Assembly (NCBI RefSeq): GCF_002432345.1
Contig: NZ_DJDT01000231.1
Span: forward strand, 1 to 22,386
Direction: 5' to 3'
Source of the DNA: Pedobacter sp. UBA5917
GTDB taxonomy: Bacteria > Bacteroidota > Bacteroidia > Sphingobacteriales > Sphingobacteriaceae
DNA: 22,386 nucleotides
Position numbers and translations under genes: made by a program. The notes under the pieces are model-generated. The model was not told the origin of the DNA and searched no databases. It saw only the letters and a program-made list of their open reading frames with translations. Within the stretch, counting starts at the first letter, position 1. Every line of letters starts with the position of its first letter. Positions 8,116-16,164 of the stretch are shown one piece after another.

Positions 8116-8393
8116 TGCCGGCGTTTTTCGGGATTAACAGATTGCCGCACAGCAGGCCTAAGTTAGCGAGTTAAATGATAATATCCTATATTAATTTGCT
8201 AAAAACAGTTAGAAAATAGTGTTTTTCATTGCTGAGTTTTGTATACAGCCGCTTAGGTGTAACCAAAATATAAACCGACAAATTATTTTCCTGTAAATTT
8301 TTTGTTTATTAATAAATTATGAGACCTGCAAAATCAAAAGAAATTATGCTAATTTAGGATGGGAATTTAAGGTGTTACCAGCCTTCACTTTGT

Positions 8394-8416
8394 TTCAGAA
8401 AATTAATCTTTCTGAA
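8394..8416. promoter_or_regulatory. inverted repeat upstream of the DUF3826-type gene
   Basis: TTCAGAAA at 8394-8401 and TTTCTGAA at 8409-8416 are perfect 8-bp arms around a 7-nt spacer, ending 44 nt before the start codon. It could be an operator for a dimeric regulator or a hairpin in the 5' untranslated region. The sequence does not show which. Confidence 0.35.
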
Positions 8417-8460
8417 TATATTTTCACAGATAAAACACTCCATTTTAAAAAAGCATAAAT

Positions 8461-9126
8461 ATGAAATCATACATTTTTACCATATTATTAATTTTCACTT
8501 GTCTAACCGCGGTTTACGCCCAGAATAATACGGCCGATAAGGAAGCATACACTAAAATGATTACTGACCGTGCAGCTAAAATTGTGGCCAACCTGAACAT
8601 TAGTGATGCAAAGAAAACCGAAAAGGTAACCATCATTGTACGCGATCAATACAGTGATCTGAATGATATTTATGCTGACCGTGATAACAGGGTTAAAGCA
8701 ATCAAAGAAAAAAATAAAGACAATAAAGTAGAACGCGATTCGGCCCTTGCAAAAGATGCACGCACAGTTGATGCCGCTTTAAATAAACTTCATAAAAAAT
8801 ACATCGGCAAACTTTCTGCACAGTTAACAAATGATCAGGTAGAACTGGTAAAAAACGGCATGACCTATAATGTACTGCCAATTACCTACAAAGCTTACCA
8901 GGAAGAGATTTTAACGTTAACCGATGATCAGAAAAAACAGATACTGATCTGGTTAACCGAAGCACGCGAACATGCTATGGATGCGGAGTCGTCTGATAAA
9001 AAGCATGCCTGGTTTGGTAAGTACAAAGGACGCATTAACAATTATTTGTCGGCAGCAGGTTACGACCTTAAAAAAGAAGGCATAGAATGGGAAAAGAGGC
9101 GTAAAGCAAAGGCTGAAGCCAATTAA
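8461..9126 (+). CDS. secreted DUF3826-type protein
   Basis: 221 residues with a clear signal peptide (residues 1-21, cleavage at VYA-Q/N) and no lipobox, so probably periplasmic. The mature part is highly charged and helical, with repeated Lys/Glu/Asp stretches, a conserved-looking NGMTYNVLPITYKAYQ segment (about 139-154) and a closing WEKRRKA tail. It resembles the Bacteroidota DUF3826 family, whose genes recur in PULs with pectin-degrading enzymes; no activity is established that I know of. It forms its own unit: a 369-bp promoter region lies upstream and a strong terminator just downstream. A helper role (chaperone-like, binding or structural) is only a guess. The family name is from recognition of the overall pattern, not a search. 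Confidence 0.7.
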   Translation: MKSYIFTILLIFTCLTAVYAQNNTADKEAYTKMITDRAAKIVANLNISDAKKTEKVTIIVRDQYSDLNDIYADRDNRVKAIKEKNKDNKVERDSALAKDARTVDAALNKLHKKYIGKLSAQLTNDQVELVKNGMTYNVLPITYKAYQEEILTLTDDQKKQILIWLTEAREHAMDAESSDKKHAWFGKYKGRINNYLSAAGYDLKKEGIEWEKRRKAKAEAN

Positions 9127-9138
9127 TACCAGAAAAAC

Positions 9139-9167
9139 ATGGGGAAGATACAAGCCCCATTTTTTTT
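9139..9167 (+). terminator. Rho-independent terminator after the DUF3826-type gene
   Basis: ATGGGG (9139-9144) pairs with CCCCAT (9155-9160) and is followed by seven T residues (9161-9167). It starts 13 nt after the stop codon and isolates this gene from SusC1. Confidence 0.85.
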
Positions 9168-9171
9168 AACA

Positions 9172-9216
9172 TTTTTTATTTAAGAATATTTCATTTATAT
9201 ATGAAAATTAATTATA
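9172..9216 (+). promoter_or_regulatory. AT-rich box A, shared promoter/operator of the SusC1 unit
   Basis: This block is shared with 15761-15806 and 21508-21552. Positions 9192-9215 are identical, 24 of 24 bases, to 21528-21551, and the flanking TTTAAGAAT stretch also matches closely. It begins 4 nt after the terminator T-run of the previous gene, the natural place for the promoter of the SusC1 operon. A TATATTT near its right end weakly recalls the Bacteroidota -7 box TAnnTTTG. A promoter with an activator site is the likely reading. Confidence 0.6.
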
Positions 9217-9388
9217 TTTAAATAAAGTAATCAGCATTGTGTTATTACATTGATTTTAATCATAGGTTTCAGATAAGGTCTACGGTTATAAATGTAATAT
9301 CAGCTATAAATTAAACATATTCCATGCTAGAAATAGTTGCGGAATTACTTTCTAACCAAAGGAACTAAATTGACGAAAATTATGAAAA

Positions 9389-9424
9389 ATGAGCCATCAT
9401 CATTTAAGCGTTTATAACGTTTAA
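9389..9424 (+). other. possible leader mini-ORF (MSHHHLSVYNV)
   Basis: ATGAGC opens an 11-codon frame ending in TAA, 37 nt after the start of the CTAACCAAA copy at 9352-9360. The same arrangement recurs in the leaders at 15963 and 21726. The peptides share only Met-Ser, so if the ORF matters it may be the act of translation, not the peptide. Alternatively ATGAGCC is just a conserved RNA or DNA motif. Another ATG at 9382 opens an overlapping 11-codon frame. Confidence 0.3.
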
Positions 9425-9568
9425 CCAATCACTACCAAATCATCCTCCCCCGAAAAACAACAATTTTAACTAATCATAATCACGATCGGATTGTAGCATA
9501 ATGCTGCAAAAAAAACATCAACTAATTAACCGCAAACCGCAGTTAACAGGCTGCCTTTTGCCTTAAAA

Positions 9569-9578
9569 CTAACCAAAT
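9569..9578 (+). promoter_or_regulatory. CTAACCAAAT translation-initiation motif of SusC1
   Basis: The motif ends 8 nt before the ATG, where a Shine-Dalgarno sequence would lie; no purine-rich SD is seen. It is identical to the motif before SusC2 (16149-16158) and, on the other strand, before the AraC gene (8106-8115). Confidence 0.45.
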
Positions 9579-9586
9579 AACAAATT

Positions 9587-12500
9587 ATGAACTTAAAATT
9601 TTTACGTAAATTTTCCTGGGTTTTATTACTCATGACAGTTATCGGGACGTCATTGTACGCACAACAGCGACAGATTACCGGTAAGGTTATTGATAAAAAG
9701 GATGGGGAGCCCATACCCGGTGTAACCGTTGGTATCAGGGGCAAAACCAACAATGTGAGCACCAATGATAAGGGCGAGTTTGCCCTGATAGCCGACCCCT
9801 CAACCGATGCGCTCGTTTTCACTTACGTAGGTTATGTTAGGCAGATTGTACCCCTGGCTGGTAAAAGCAATATTACCATCAGTTTTGTAGAAGACAGTCA
9901 GTCGTTAGATAACGAAGCGGTAGTGGTAATCGGTTACGGCACCAAAAAAAGGAGTGAGGTATTAGGATCCGTAGCCACCATTTCAGGTAGCGAAATCCAG
10001 GATATTCCTGCACCAAACCTGGCGGGGGCTATGCGGAACAGGATTGCCGGTGTGGGGGTTAGTCAAACTTCAGGACGTCCGGGTTCACCAATTACTTTTA
10101 ACATCCGGAATTCAACGGTGTCTGATCAGGCCAGGTTAAGCGGTGCTACAGACGAACCACTTTATGTTGTGGATGGTATTACTGTAACCAGGGATGCCTT
10201 CGATAATATAGATGCCTCGATGGTTGAGAATTTAACCTTTTTAAAAGATGCCTCCGCGTCAATTTATGGTGCCTCGGGTGCAAAAGGGGTAATTTTGGTT
10301 ACTACAAAAAAAGGTAAAACCGGAAAGCCGAACATTACCTACAATGGTTATTTAGGGATTTCGGATGCCGCAAAAACACCCGAAATGTTATCGGCTTACG
10401 ATCATGCCTTACTCTTAAACGATACTTACCGTACGCAGAGCGCAGCACTATCTGCTTATTTTCTGCCCGAAGATTTAGAATATATCAAAACATTAAATTA
10501 CAAAAGCTGGTATGACGAAGTTTGGCAGGCTTCGGCCATGCAAAGGCACAATGTTGGCATCTCAGGCGGAAGCGACAGGATTACTTTTTTTGCAGGTGGA
10601 AACTATCAGAGCGAAAATGCGAATTATGCAGGAATGAAATTCGACAAGTACGGATTCCGCAGTGGTGTAACGGCATCATTTTTAAACGGCTTAAAAGCCG
10701 ATGTGAATTTTAACGTCGATTACAATACACGCGAGCAGCATCATAACGCTACAAATGAAGATGCCGGTTTTTTTGAGCGGATAGTAAGTATACCCAGATG
10801 GGTTCCGATCAGCATCAACGGAAATTATGTAAATTATAATAACCTGATCAATCCGAAAGCCGTAGCAGAATCTGGTTATTACAACAACAACAGCTCTAAA
10901 GGTTACCGCATTAATGCCAGTTTAACCTATGAGCCTACCTTTTTAAAAGGTTTTACGGCTAAATTCCAGGTTTCGCAGGCGAGCGGTTCTTCAAAAGCTA
11001 CCCAGTATATTCCTCCTTACAAACTCTATAATTACATCAGAAGAGGAAACAATCAGGAATTATTTACCGATCAGCTGGTTAATACCTCGTCAACCTCATC
11101 ATATTTTGAGCCCACAAGCGCTAGCGGTGCAACCATCACACCCGGAGTATCCGAAAATAACAGCTATCAGGGATTTCTAACCCTGCAATACACCAAAACC
11201 CTGGCAAAACATACCGTTAACCTATTGGTTGGGGGCGAGCAGAGCGAAGGTAATTCACAGCAGTCTACAGTACGTTACAGCAACCAGCTGATTCCGGGCA
11301 TAGATCAGTACTGGGCTTTTGATGCCACTACTTTAACCCGTCAGAATTTTGCCCGTACAGCGGTTTCAAAACGTTCGTTCTTTGGCCGTTTCGATTACGA
11401 TTTTGATAAAAAATACCTGTTCGAAGTTATCGGCAGGCTCGATGCCTCATCAAACTTTGCCACCGGAAACCGTTGGGGCCTTTCGCCGAATGTAGGTATC
11501 GGCTGGGTAGCCAGTCAGGAGAAATTCTTTAAAGATGCCAGTTTCTTAAGTTTTATCAACTTCTTTAAATTAAAACTGAATGTTGGCGTTACCGGCGATG
11601 ACAGGGTAGATCAGCGTTTATGGCAAGACCGCTTCCTGATCGATGTAACCAACGGATACCTTTACGGAAACTCCAACCAGAATAGTTTAAACCGTTCGCG
11701 TTTGGCCAATCCCGATATTACCTGGGAAAGAAAAAGAACTGTCAATTTCGGTTTGGAAACATCCATGTTCAATAATAAACTTGATTTTAGTGTCGAACTG
11801 TTCCAGAACCGCAATTATGATGCCTTTGATCTGGGCGGAAACAACCTTTTCCCTCTATATTTTGGAACTGCAGCACCTGTTGTTAATTACAGGGAAACCT
11901 ATAACTGGGGCTCTGAATTTAGTATCGGTTACAAAGCCAAGCTCACTACCGACCTTAACTTAAGTGCCAGCATGAACTTTGGCTATGGCAATTCGATAGT
12001 CGACCGTGTACTTTATGCCCCGGGCCAACTGATCAATAATGTTGCACCCGACTGGCAGGTTCAGTTCGGAACAGATCCGCGGATGTACAGCTCGGGCAAT
12101 ATTGGGCTTAAAACCATCGGGATGTTCAGAACACAGGGAGAGGTTGATGCCTGGATGGCAAAATACCCTAACTACAGGTTGTACGACCGCGTTCCGCAAC
12201 CGGGATGGCTTTACTTTGAAGATACCAATGGCGATGGCGTGATCAGCGATAGCGATATGTTACCGATGTTCAAAAATACCAATGCATTCTTTTCTACCGG
12301 TATCTCCCTTAATTTAACATATAAGAGTTTTGCCCTGAATACCAATATCAATGCACGTTTTGGAGGCAAAGTTTTTTATGATAGCAGGGCCAGGATTGCA
12401 CCATCTGCAACGAGGAACATCTTAACCATCTGGCAGGACCGATGGACACCGGAAAACCCGATGGAAGGTAGATTCCCGCGTTTTGACGACCCGGCTTTAA

Positions 12501-12745
12501 CCAGAAACTCCGATTTCTGGGCTGTTGATGGTACCATGATCCGCATCAACACCATGACACTGAGCTACAAGGCACCGGCCGAATTTGCAAGAAGGCTCGG
12601 AATAGGCGGCGCACGCCTGCTGCTTACCGGAAATAACCTTTGGACACTTGTAAATCCGCTTCCATACAAAGATCCATATACATCCAGCGCATACGACTAT
12701 CCGATGTTAAGGACCATTTCTTTAGGATTAAGTGTTAACCTATAA
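9587..12745 (+). CDS. SusC-like TonB-dependent outer-membrane transporter 1
   Basis: 1052 residues. Signal peptide 1-25 (LYA-Q), carboxypeptidase-regulatory-like domain (about 28-102), TonB-box region with EAVVVIGYGTKKR (110-122), plug domain (about 122-245, including the LYVVDGI and TTKKGK landmarks), then the beta-barrel ending in SLGLSVNL. It takes up oligosaccharides across the outer membrane with its SusD lid, powered by TonB/ExbBD. There is no N-terminal STN domain, so it should not signal through a FecR/ECF sigma pair. SusD1 starts 11 nt downstream, so the two are co-transcribed. The first 20 coding bases, and an eighteen-base upstream stretch with one mismatch, match those of SusC2, although the mature proteins differ widely. 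The substrate is unknown; the context suggests a pectin-derived oligosaccharide. Confidence 0.95.
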   Translation: MNLKFLRKFSWVLLLMTVIGTSLYAQQRQITGKVIDKKDGEPIPGVTVGIRGKTNNVSTNDKGEFALIADPSTDALVFTYVGYVRQIVPLAGKSNITISFVEDSQSLDNEAVVVIGYGTKKRSEVLGSVATISGSEIQDIPAPNLAGAMRNRIAGVGVSQTSGRPGSPITFNIRNSTVSDQARLSGATDEPLYVVDGITVTRDAFDNIDASMVENLTFLKDASASIYGASGAKGVILVTTKKGKTGKPNITYNGYLGISDAAKTPEMLSAYDHALLLNDTYRTQSAALSAYFLPEDLEYIKTLNYKSWYDEVWQASAMQRHNVGISGGSDRITFFAGGNYQSENANYAGMKFDKYGFRSGVTASFLNGLKADVNFNVDYNTREQHHNATNEDAGFFERIVSIPRWVPISINGNYVNYNNLINPKAVAESGYYNNNSSKGYRINASLTYEPTFLKGFTAKFQVSQASGSSKATQYIPPYKLYNYIRRGNNQELFTDQLVNTSSTSSYFEPTSASGATITPGVSENNSYQGFLTLQYTKTLAKHTVNLLVGGEQSEGNSQQSTVRYSNQLIPGIDQYWAFDATTLTRQNFARTAVSKRSFFGRFDYDFDKKYLFEVIGRLDASSNFATGNRWGLSPNVGIGWVASQEKFFKDASFLSFINFFKLKLNVGVTGDDRVDQRLWQDRFLIDVTNGYLYGNSNQNSLNRSRLANPDITWERKRTVNFGLETSMFNNKLDFSVELFQNRNYDAFDLGGNNLFPLYFGTAAPVVNYRETYNWGSEFSIGYKAKLTTDLNLSASMNFGYGNSIVDRVLYAPGQLINNVAPDWQVQFGTDPRMYSSGNIGLKTIGMFRTQGEVDAWMAKYPNYRLYDRVPQPGWLYFEDTNGDGVISDSDMLPMFKNTNAFFSTGISLNLTYKSFALNTNINARFGGKVFYDSRARIAPSATRNILTIWQDRWTPENPMEGRFPRFDDPALTRNSDFWAVDGTMIRINTMTLSYKAPAEFARRLGIGGARLLLTGNNLWTLVNPLPYKDPYTSSAYDYPMLRTISLGLSVNL

Positions 12746-12756
12746 TTTTTTGAGCA

Positions 12757-14613
12757 ATGATTAAGCAATTCAAAAACAGCATAAAAAAATCTTTACTTAT
12801 TTTATCATTGGCAGCGGCTTTACCTGCCTGTGTTAATAAAGACGAATTTTTCCTACTCCCGGATACCGAAGGTATAGATGCCGCAATATGGGATAACGAA
12901 GGTTCGGTACAACTGCACCTCAACAGGGTTTACGACGTAGTAATTCCATGGTTTCCGCTCCAGATACTTCCCGATCGTTACGGTGTACATGTTGCCAGTG
13001 ATGAAAGTTATTTTCCTGACGGAAATGATAATACCAAGGCAGCACTGGGACTGGTTGGTGTATTGGGTGTTAATGATGTAAGGTTTGTGGGTAACCAATA
13101 CCGTGGCAACCCCGGAGATAATAAATATTGGGATATTGCCAGATGTAATGATGCCATTACCAATATCCCGAAGGGAAAACTTGCCACCGATAGGCAGCGC
13201 ATACTCCTGGGGCAATATTATACCCTGAGGGCAATAACCTATTTCGAACTAGTTAAGGTTTATGGTGGCGTTCCGCTGATTTTGGAACAGCAACTGGAAA
13301 ACTCGATTTACACCGGCGGAAGGAAAAGCGCAAAAGAATGTTTCGATGCCATTATTTCCGATTTAAATAATGCGATAACCATGCTCGATGGCTTCAATCC
13401 AGGTGATGGCGATGGCAGGGGTAAAATGACAAAACTGATAGCGGCATGTTTGAAAGCCAAAGTATTATTTTACTGGGCAAGTCCACAGTTTAACCCCACA
13501 AACGATGCCAAACACCCATACCAGCAAAACCGCTGGGACGAAGCCCTTGTTGCCAATAAAGAAGCTTATGATCTGTGCTTGGCCGCAGGAAAAAGACTGA
13601 TGCCAAACTACATCGATATTTTCCGTACCGAGGGTACAGCCAACACAGAAGCCATATTGGTAAGGACTTATTCAAGCACCATAAACGCAAGGGGGCACGA
13701 TGGCGAATACCGCAACAGGCCAACCTCAGAAGGTGGTTCGTACAGTTCGTTTTATACCCCAACTACCAAAATGCTTGATGCTTACCCGATGAAAGATGGA
13801 AAACCAAGAGGAACATCTACAGCTTTCCCTTACGATGCAACCATGTTCTGGCAGAACAGGGACCCGAGGTTCGAAGCAACATTTGCCAACAATGGAAGTT
13901 TGTATCCTTTGAGCGGAAATACAACCAGAAAACAATGGACTTATAATACTGCAGTTGGCGAATCGAACGGTAATGCCGTTTATGTGAAACGTTTTACAAC
14001 GCCTGGCCTGGCATCTGGATCGGTACGCTACTCTAATAACCTGGGCGGAAGCGGTATGGACTGGATAGAAATGAGATTTGCAGAAGTAATGCTCAATTAC
14101 GCCGATTGTTTGAATGAAACCGGAAATGTTGCGGGAGCAAAAGATTTGGTCAGACAGATTAGGGTAAGAGCAGGAGTAGTGGCCGGTGATGCCGATTATG
14201 GATTAGGTTTGGCAGGTAGTACTGCAACCCTACGTACCTTAATACTTGGCGAAAGACAGATCGAGTTTGCTTTCGAAAATAAACGTAACGCCGATCTGAG
14301 GAGATCGCGTACCATGCATCTTTTAACGGGCAATATGTCTAAACTTGAAATCCAACTCAACTCAACGGCTGATAAAACCACGCTCGAAACCACTACAAAC
14401 GGTGTAATGTTCAGGGAAACGATTAATGTTAACGACAAAACCACTTACAACAAATATTTTAAAACTGTAATGGTTACCAATACCACATACCTGCCGTACA
14501 ACGTGCCCGAATTCCATTATTTCTACACTTTCCATAACGATTTTGTGAATTTCGGGGCCAATATTGCACCTACAATCGGGTGGCCGGGAGGAACATTTGA
14601 TCCTTTGGATTAA
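12757..14613 (+). CDS. SusD-like surface glycan-binding lipoprotein 1
   Basis: 618 residues. An SPII signal with lipobox LPAC places the lipid cysteine at residue 25, followed by VNKDE, in keeping with export to the cell surface. The SusD/RagB TPR signature is at about 144-176 (RQRILLGQYYTLRAITYFEL, then VKVYGGVPL). A C-terminal SusD block has MRFAEVMLNYADCLNETG and ILGERQIEFAFENKRNADLRR. It forms the lid of SusC1 and captures the glycan. The start lies 11 nt after the SusC1 stop and a lipoprotein gene follows 44 nt after its own stop, so SusC1, SusD1 and the lipoprotein form one operon. It is at the upper end of SusD length. Confidence 0.94.
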   Translation: MIKQFKNSIKKSLLILSLAAALPACVNKDEFFLLPDTEGIDAAIWDNEGSVQLHLNRVYDVVIPWFPLQILPDRYGVHVASDESYFPDGNDNTKAALGLVGVLGVNDVRFVGNQYRGNPGDNKYWDIARCNDAITNIPKGKLATDRQRILLGQYYTLRAITYFELVKVYGGVPLILEQQLENSIYTGGRKSAKECFDAIISDLNNAITMLDGFNPGDGDGRGKMTKLIAACLKAKVLFYWASPQFNPTNDAKHPYQQNRWDEALVANKEAYDLCLAAGKRLMPNYIDIFRTEGTANTEAILVRTYSSTINARGHDGEYRNRPTSEGGSYSSFYTPTTKMLDAYPMKDGKPRGTSTAFPYDATMFWQNRDPRFEATFANNGSLYPLSGNTTRKQWTYNTAVGESNGNAVYVKRFTTPGLASGSVRYSNNLGGSGMDWIEMRFAEVMLNYADCLNETGNVAGAKDLVRQIRVRAGVVAGDADYGLGLAGSTATLRTLILGERQIEFAFENKRNADLRRSRTMHLLTGNMSKLEIQLNSTADKTTLETTTNGVMFRETINVNDKTTYNKYFKTVMVTNTTYLPYNVPEFHYFYTFHNDFVNFGANIAPTIGWPGGTFDPLD

Positions 14614-14657
14614 CATATAAACAATCAATTCGATGATCTGATTAAAAAGATTAAAAA

Positions 14658-15626
14658 ATGAAAAAGAATAACATTCAAAAAATAATCCTCATTGCGCTGG
14701 GCACGCTGATTTTCAGCTCCTGCAAAAAGGAATCCGAAAATATATTTACCATGTTTACCGATTTAACCGTAACCTACAACAACAGTGATCCCCGCTGTGT
14801 TACGGATTATAAAGTGGTGAACGATAAAGAAGAAGTATGGATTGATTTCACCATCAATTCGGCTTCCGAAGATATGTATGCCTATACCGTAGAAAAATCT
14901 GCCGGTACGCAAACGCCCGAACGTATTATATATAACATTACCGATGCTTCAAAACGCAAGAGTTTTTCTGATATCATTAAATTAACCATGAACCGCGACG
15001 GGAAAACAACTTATAGGATATATGCACTAAACCAAAAGGGCATATTTATCGGCGATGGCAAAAAAAGTGTGACCATAGAAGTAAACCCGAGCTATATGAT
15101 TTATGCAAACCGGGATATATATCTGCCCGATACCGTGGCTAAATCGCTTCCAAGCTTTTTTTCATTAAATGACGCTTCAACCTTTAGTTATACCAATGCA
15201 GCAACAAACACGGCCAAAATAGATTTTGGGATTTATAGAAAACTGGCCTCCAATTCTACTCCTGCGGTGGTATCGTATGTGGTTAACCTTTATTCGCCAA
15301 GTGTAACCACCAATCCGCTTACGGTTTACGATATCAGCAGCTGGTCGCCAAAAAGAACAACCAAATTCAGCGCTCCCGTTACCGGTCAGGCTACGGCTTT
15401 CCTTACAGGGGCCATATCTGGTTCAACCATCGAAGCATTGGCAAAAGCACGCACCATTAATCTAAACGAAACTTCAGCAACGCTGGCTGCAAATGGTCTT
15501 GCCGGCGGTAATGCCGTATTCTTTCTTACTCCCGAAGGTAAATATGGCATGTTGTATATTAATGCCGTTTCATCCGACAACCAGAAACGCCCGTATATTA
15601 ATGTGAGTGTGAAACTTCAGCGGTAG
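14658..15626 (+). CDS. surface lipoprotein, probable glycan-binding protein (SusE/SGBP position)
   Basis: 322 residues. An SPII signal with lipobox FSSC puts the lipid cysteine at residue 22, followed by KKESE, in keeping with surface export. The mature protein is rich in beta strands: one Ig-like region at about 50-145 and a second beta-rich domain at about 150-322. I do not recognise catalytic motifs. Its place right after SusC/SusD is that of a SusE/SusF-type surface glycan-binding protein, which are poorly conserved, so the function is inferred from position. It resembles the DUF4466-type lipoproteins in size and layout, but I cannot confirm that. Two hairpins close the operon behind it. 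Confidence 0.7.
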   Translation: MKKNNIQKIILIALGTLIFSSCKKESENIFTMFTDLTVTYNNSDPRCVTDYKVVNDKEEVWIDFTINSASEDMYAYTVEKSAGTQTPERIIYNITDASKRKSFSDIIKLTMNRDGKTTYRIYALNQKGIFIGDGKKSVTIEVNPSYMIYANRDIYLPDTVAKSLPSFFSLNDASTFSYTNAATNTAKIDFGIYRKLASNSTPAVVSYVVNLYSPSVTTNPLTVYDISSWSPKRTTKFSAPVTGQATAFLTGAISGSTIEALAKARTINLNETSATLAANGLAGGNAVFFLTPEGKYGMLYINAVSSDNQKRPYINVSVKLQR

Positions 15627-15638
15627 TAATGTATACCC

Positions 15639-15656
15639 AGCAGATTGCCGTCTGCT
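15639..15656 (+). terminator. small hairpin after the lipoprotein gene
   Basis: AGCAGA (15639-15644) pairs with TCTGCT (15651-15656), followed by an AT-rich stretch with a short T-run. It is a possible first terminator or a transcript-stabilising stem ahead of the stronger hairpin at 15681. Confidence 0.4.
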
Positions 15657-15680
15657 TAAATTTTATATATTTGGTTCTTA

Positions 15681-15707
15681 GGAAGTGGTTTTGCCGCTTC
15701 CTTTTTT
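15681..15707 (+). terminator. Rho-independent terminator of the SusC1 operon
   Basis: GGAAGTGG (15681-15688) pairs with CCGCTTCC (15694-15701), with one G-T wobble, followed by six T residues. It separates the SusC1-SusD1-lipoprotein unit from the SusC2 unit. Confidence 0.85.
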
Positions 15708-15760
15708 ATTTTAAAAGCTTGCCTGAGATGTTAAAAAACACTTATTTTAAAAATTTAACA

Positions 15761-15806
15761 TTTTTATTTAAGAATATTGTATTTATATATAAATAATTAT
15801 TTATAC
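15761..15806 (+). promoter_or_regulatory. AT-rich box B, shared promoter/operator of the SusC2 unit
   Basis: Second copy of the block at 9172-9216: TTTTTATTTAAGAATATT is identical to the left part of box A, ATTTATATAT is kept, and the right end is more diverged. It follows the terminator at 15681 and precedes SusC2. A TATACTTTAG at the right end weakly recalls a -7 element. Confidence 0.55.
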
Positions 15807-15962
15807 TTTAGATTTAAGTTTTCAGCAGAGAATGAAAAGTTTAAAACCATTTCCAGGTATGGAATGGGAAAATTTTATTCAGGATCTGCATGTAGGTAGT
15901 TAAATATTTTGCATTGAAAATTAAAGCCCGCTAACCAAATTATCATTTTAAACCATAATATA

Positions 15963-16007
15963 ATGAGCCAAATCACGCTAAACTTTTTTTTGTTCCAATT
16001 CGAATAA
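15963..16007 (+). other. possible leader mini-ORF (MSQITLNFFLFQFE)
   Basis: ATGAGC opens a 14-codon frame 32 nt after the start of the CTAACCAAAT copy at 15931. It contains a run of T residues coding Phe-Phe-Leu, and its stop overlaps a 6-bp hairpin. Spacing and first two codons agree with the frames at 9389 and 21726; the peptides otherwise differ. Confidence 0.3.
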
Positions 16008-16148
16008 ACGTTACTTTGACGTTTTATTTACAGGGATCCATTGCTTAGATTTATAGACCCATTCCAGTATTTATATACTAGATAACGATTTAAAGCAAAG
16101 AACACCAAACAAAGGCAGATAACAATCTTCCGAAACAAGAATAACAAA

Positions 16149-16158
16149 CTAACCAAAT
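16149..16158 (+). promoter_or_regulatory. CTAACCAAAT translation-initiation motif of SusC2
   Basis: Ends 6 nt before the ATG. The stretch from AACTAACCAAATAA to the ATG and the following twenty coding bases are nearly the same as at SusC1. No Shine-Dalgarno sequence is present. Confidence 0.45.
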
Positions 16159-16164
16159 AATAAA

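Larger units (their letters stand above)
8092..8460. other. 369-bp divergent intergenic region
   Basis: This gap separates the AraC gene (minus) from the DUF3826-type gene (plus) and must hold both promoters. I see no exact Bacteroidota TTTG/TAnnTTTG promoter pair in either direction. Visible items are CTAACCAAAT on the minus strand (8106-8115), a related TAACCAAAA on the plus strand (8260-8268), an AT-rich stretch at 8290-8325, and an inverted repeat at 8394-8416. No reading frame of note. Confidence 0.5.
9217..9586 (+). promoter_or_regulatory. long 5' leader of the SusC1 operon
   Basis: If transcription starts just after box A, the leader is about 360 nt. It carries TACTTTCTAACCAAA at 9346-9360, shared with the leader before the pectate lyase; the ATGAGCC mini-ORF at 9389; and CTAACCAAAT at 9569-9578, 8 nt before the SusC1 ATG. 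Between these I see only weak hairpins. No other gene is visible in the gap. Confidence 0.5.
15807..16164 (+). promoter_or_regulatory. long 5' leader of the SusC2 operon
   Basis: About 350 nt between box B and SusC2. It has CTAACCAAAT at 15931-15940, the ATGAGCC mini-ORF at 15963, a small hairpin AAACGT/ACGTTT (16006-16024) overlapping the mini-ORF stop, and CTAACCAAAT at 16149-16158 before the SusC2 ATG. The rest shows no similarity to the other leaders and no further gene. Confidence 0.5.

Noticed and set aside
8290..8325. Fourth copy of the AT-rich box upstream of the DUF3826-type gene
   Set aside because: Only a general AT-rich likeness; the AAGAAT and ATTTATATAT cores and the following CTAACCAAA and ATGAGCC are absent.
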